A DNA stretch of 6,832 nt from positions 79,809-86,640 of the forward strand of contig NVVT01000008.1 in the NCBI GenBank assembly GCA_002733465.1, read 5' to 3'. A program made the translations under genes and the position numbers. Origin of the DNA: Kangiella sp. (GTDB lineage: Bacteria; Pseudomonadota; Gammaproteobacteria; Enterobacterales; Kangiellaceae). Below, one piece after another: positions 6,694 through 6,832 of the stretch (its first letter is position 1; the number at the start of each line of letters is the position of its first letter). The notes below the pieces were generated by a model. It saw only the letters and a program-made list of their open reading frames with translations, was not told the origin of the DNA and made no database searches.

Positions 6694-6832
6694 TTAAGCG
6701 CTTAGCTCCATTATTTCAGACAGCAGTTCTGCGATATTTTGATATCGATCACTTGGTTTTTTCTTTAAACATTTGAGAATAATATTCTCTAATTCCACGG
6801 GGATTTCAGCCCAAAACTCCGATGCCTTAATT
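6694..6832 (-). CDS. Ser/Thr protein kinase, C-terminal end (gene continues beyond the window)
   Basis: The last 45 codons of a gene entering from the right edge. The residues include IPVELENIILKCLKKKPSDRY followed by QNIAELLSEIMEL, which is the end of a bacterial Hanks-type (PknB-like) kinase domain: the pattern P-x-x-L-x-x-I-I-x-K-C-L then K-x-P-x-x-R-Y is subdomain XI, with its conserved Arg in SDRY. The protein stops five or six residues after the domain, so it has no C-terminal PASTA, sensor or membrane extension; any other domain must be N-terminal. The catalytic loop and ATP site are outside the window, so activity cannot be judged. The stop (6694-6696) is one base from the porin start, implying a common transcript. 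The kinase family is clear for so short a piece; substrate unknown. Confidence 0.82.
   Translation of the reverse strand, partial: IKASEFWAEIPVELENIILKCLKKKPSDRYQNIAELLSEIMELSA

Noticed and set aside
6406..6705. 99-codon plus-strand open frame
   Set aside because: Antisense to the porin N-terminus and the kinase end, which both have clear family features; no supporting motif of its own.

Overview
The window looks like a chromosomal stretch of an AT-rich gammaproteobacterium. The main support is RuvB, which is collinear with the enterobacterial protein from its first residues (MIETDR versus MIEADR). Further support comes from a DUF4124 protein, an oligopeptidase B-type S9 peptidase, and an outer-membrane protein with a C-terminal Phe. 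I see no insertion sequence, phage gene, tRNA, rRNA or CRISPR array. The genus cannot be fixed from this sequence.

Layout. At the left edge (1-2159, +) is an S9A peptidase of the oligopeptidase B type. Its reading frame runs to the window edge and encodes a full signal peptide; the initiation codon is almost certainly the ?TG whose first base is one position outside the window. It converges on a small secreted DUF4124 protein (2201-2668, -) across a perfect 12-bp hairpin that overlaps the DUF4124 stop codon. Next come, all on the minus strand, a FAD-dependent amine/amino-acid oxidoreductase of the PuuB/DadA type (2846-4243), a 303-bp intergenic region holding a 29-bp imperfect palindrome, ruvB (4547-5560), a Porin_5-like outer-membrane barrel protein (5631-6692), and at the right edge the last 45 codons of a Ser/Thr protein kinase (6694-6832). 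The kinase tail is an open frame too short to stand out by length alone.

How the genes relate. The kinase stop and the porin start are separated by one base (TAA-A-ATG), so these two are very likely cotranscribed and translationally coupled. ruvB follows 70 bp later on the same strand, with no ruvA directly upstream where many gammaproteobacteria have it. The oxidoreductase, the DUF4124 gene and the peptidase look like independent units, with a recognisable promoter for DUF4124 and weaker candidates elsewhere.

The points most worth a second look are the kinase-porin pair placed ahead of a ruvB without its partner, and an in-frame hexanucleotide microsatellite (five perfect GAATTA units plus degenerate flanks) that inserts a Ser-Asp/Ser-Asn tract into the flavoenzyme. 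I found no convincing evidence of a wholly new defence or mobile system.
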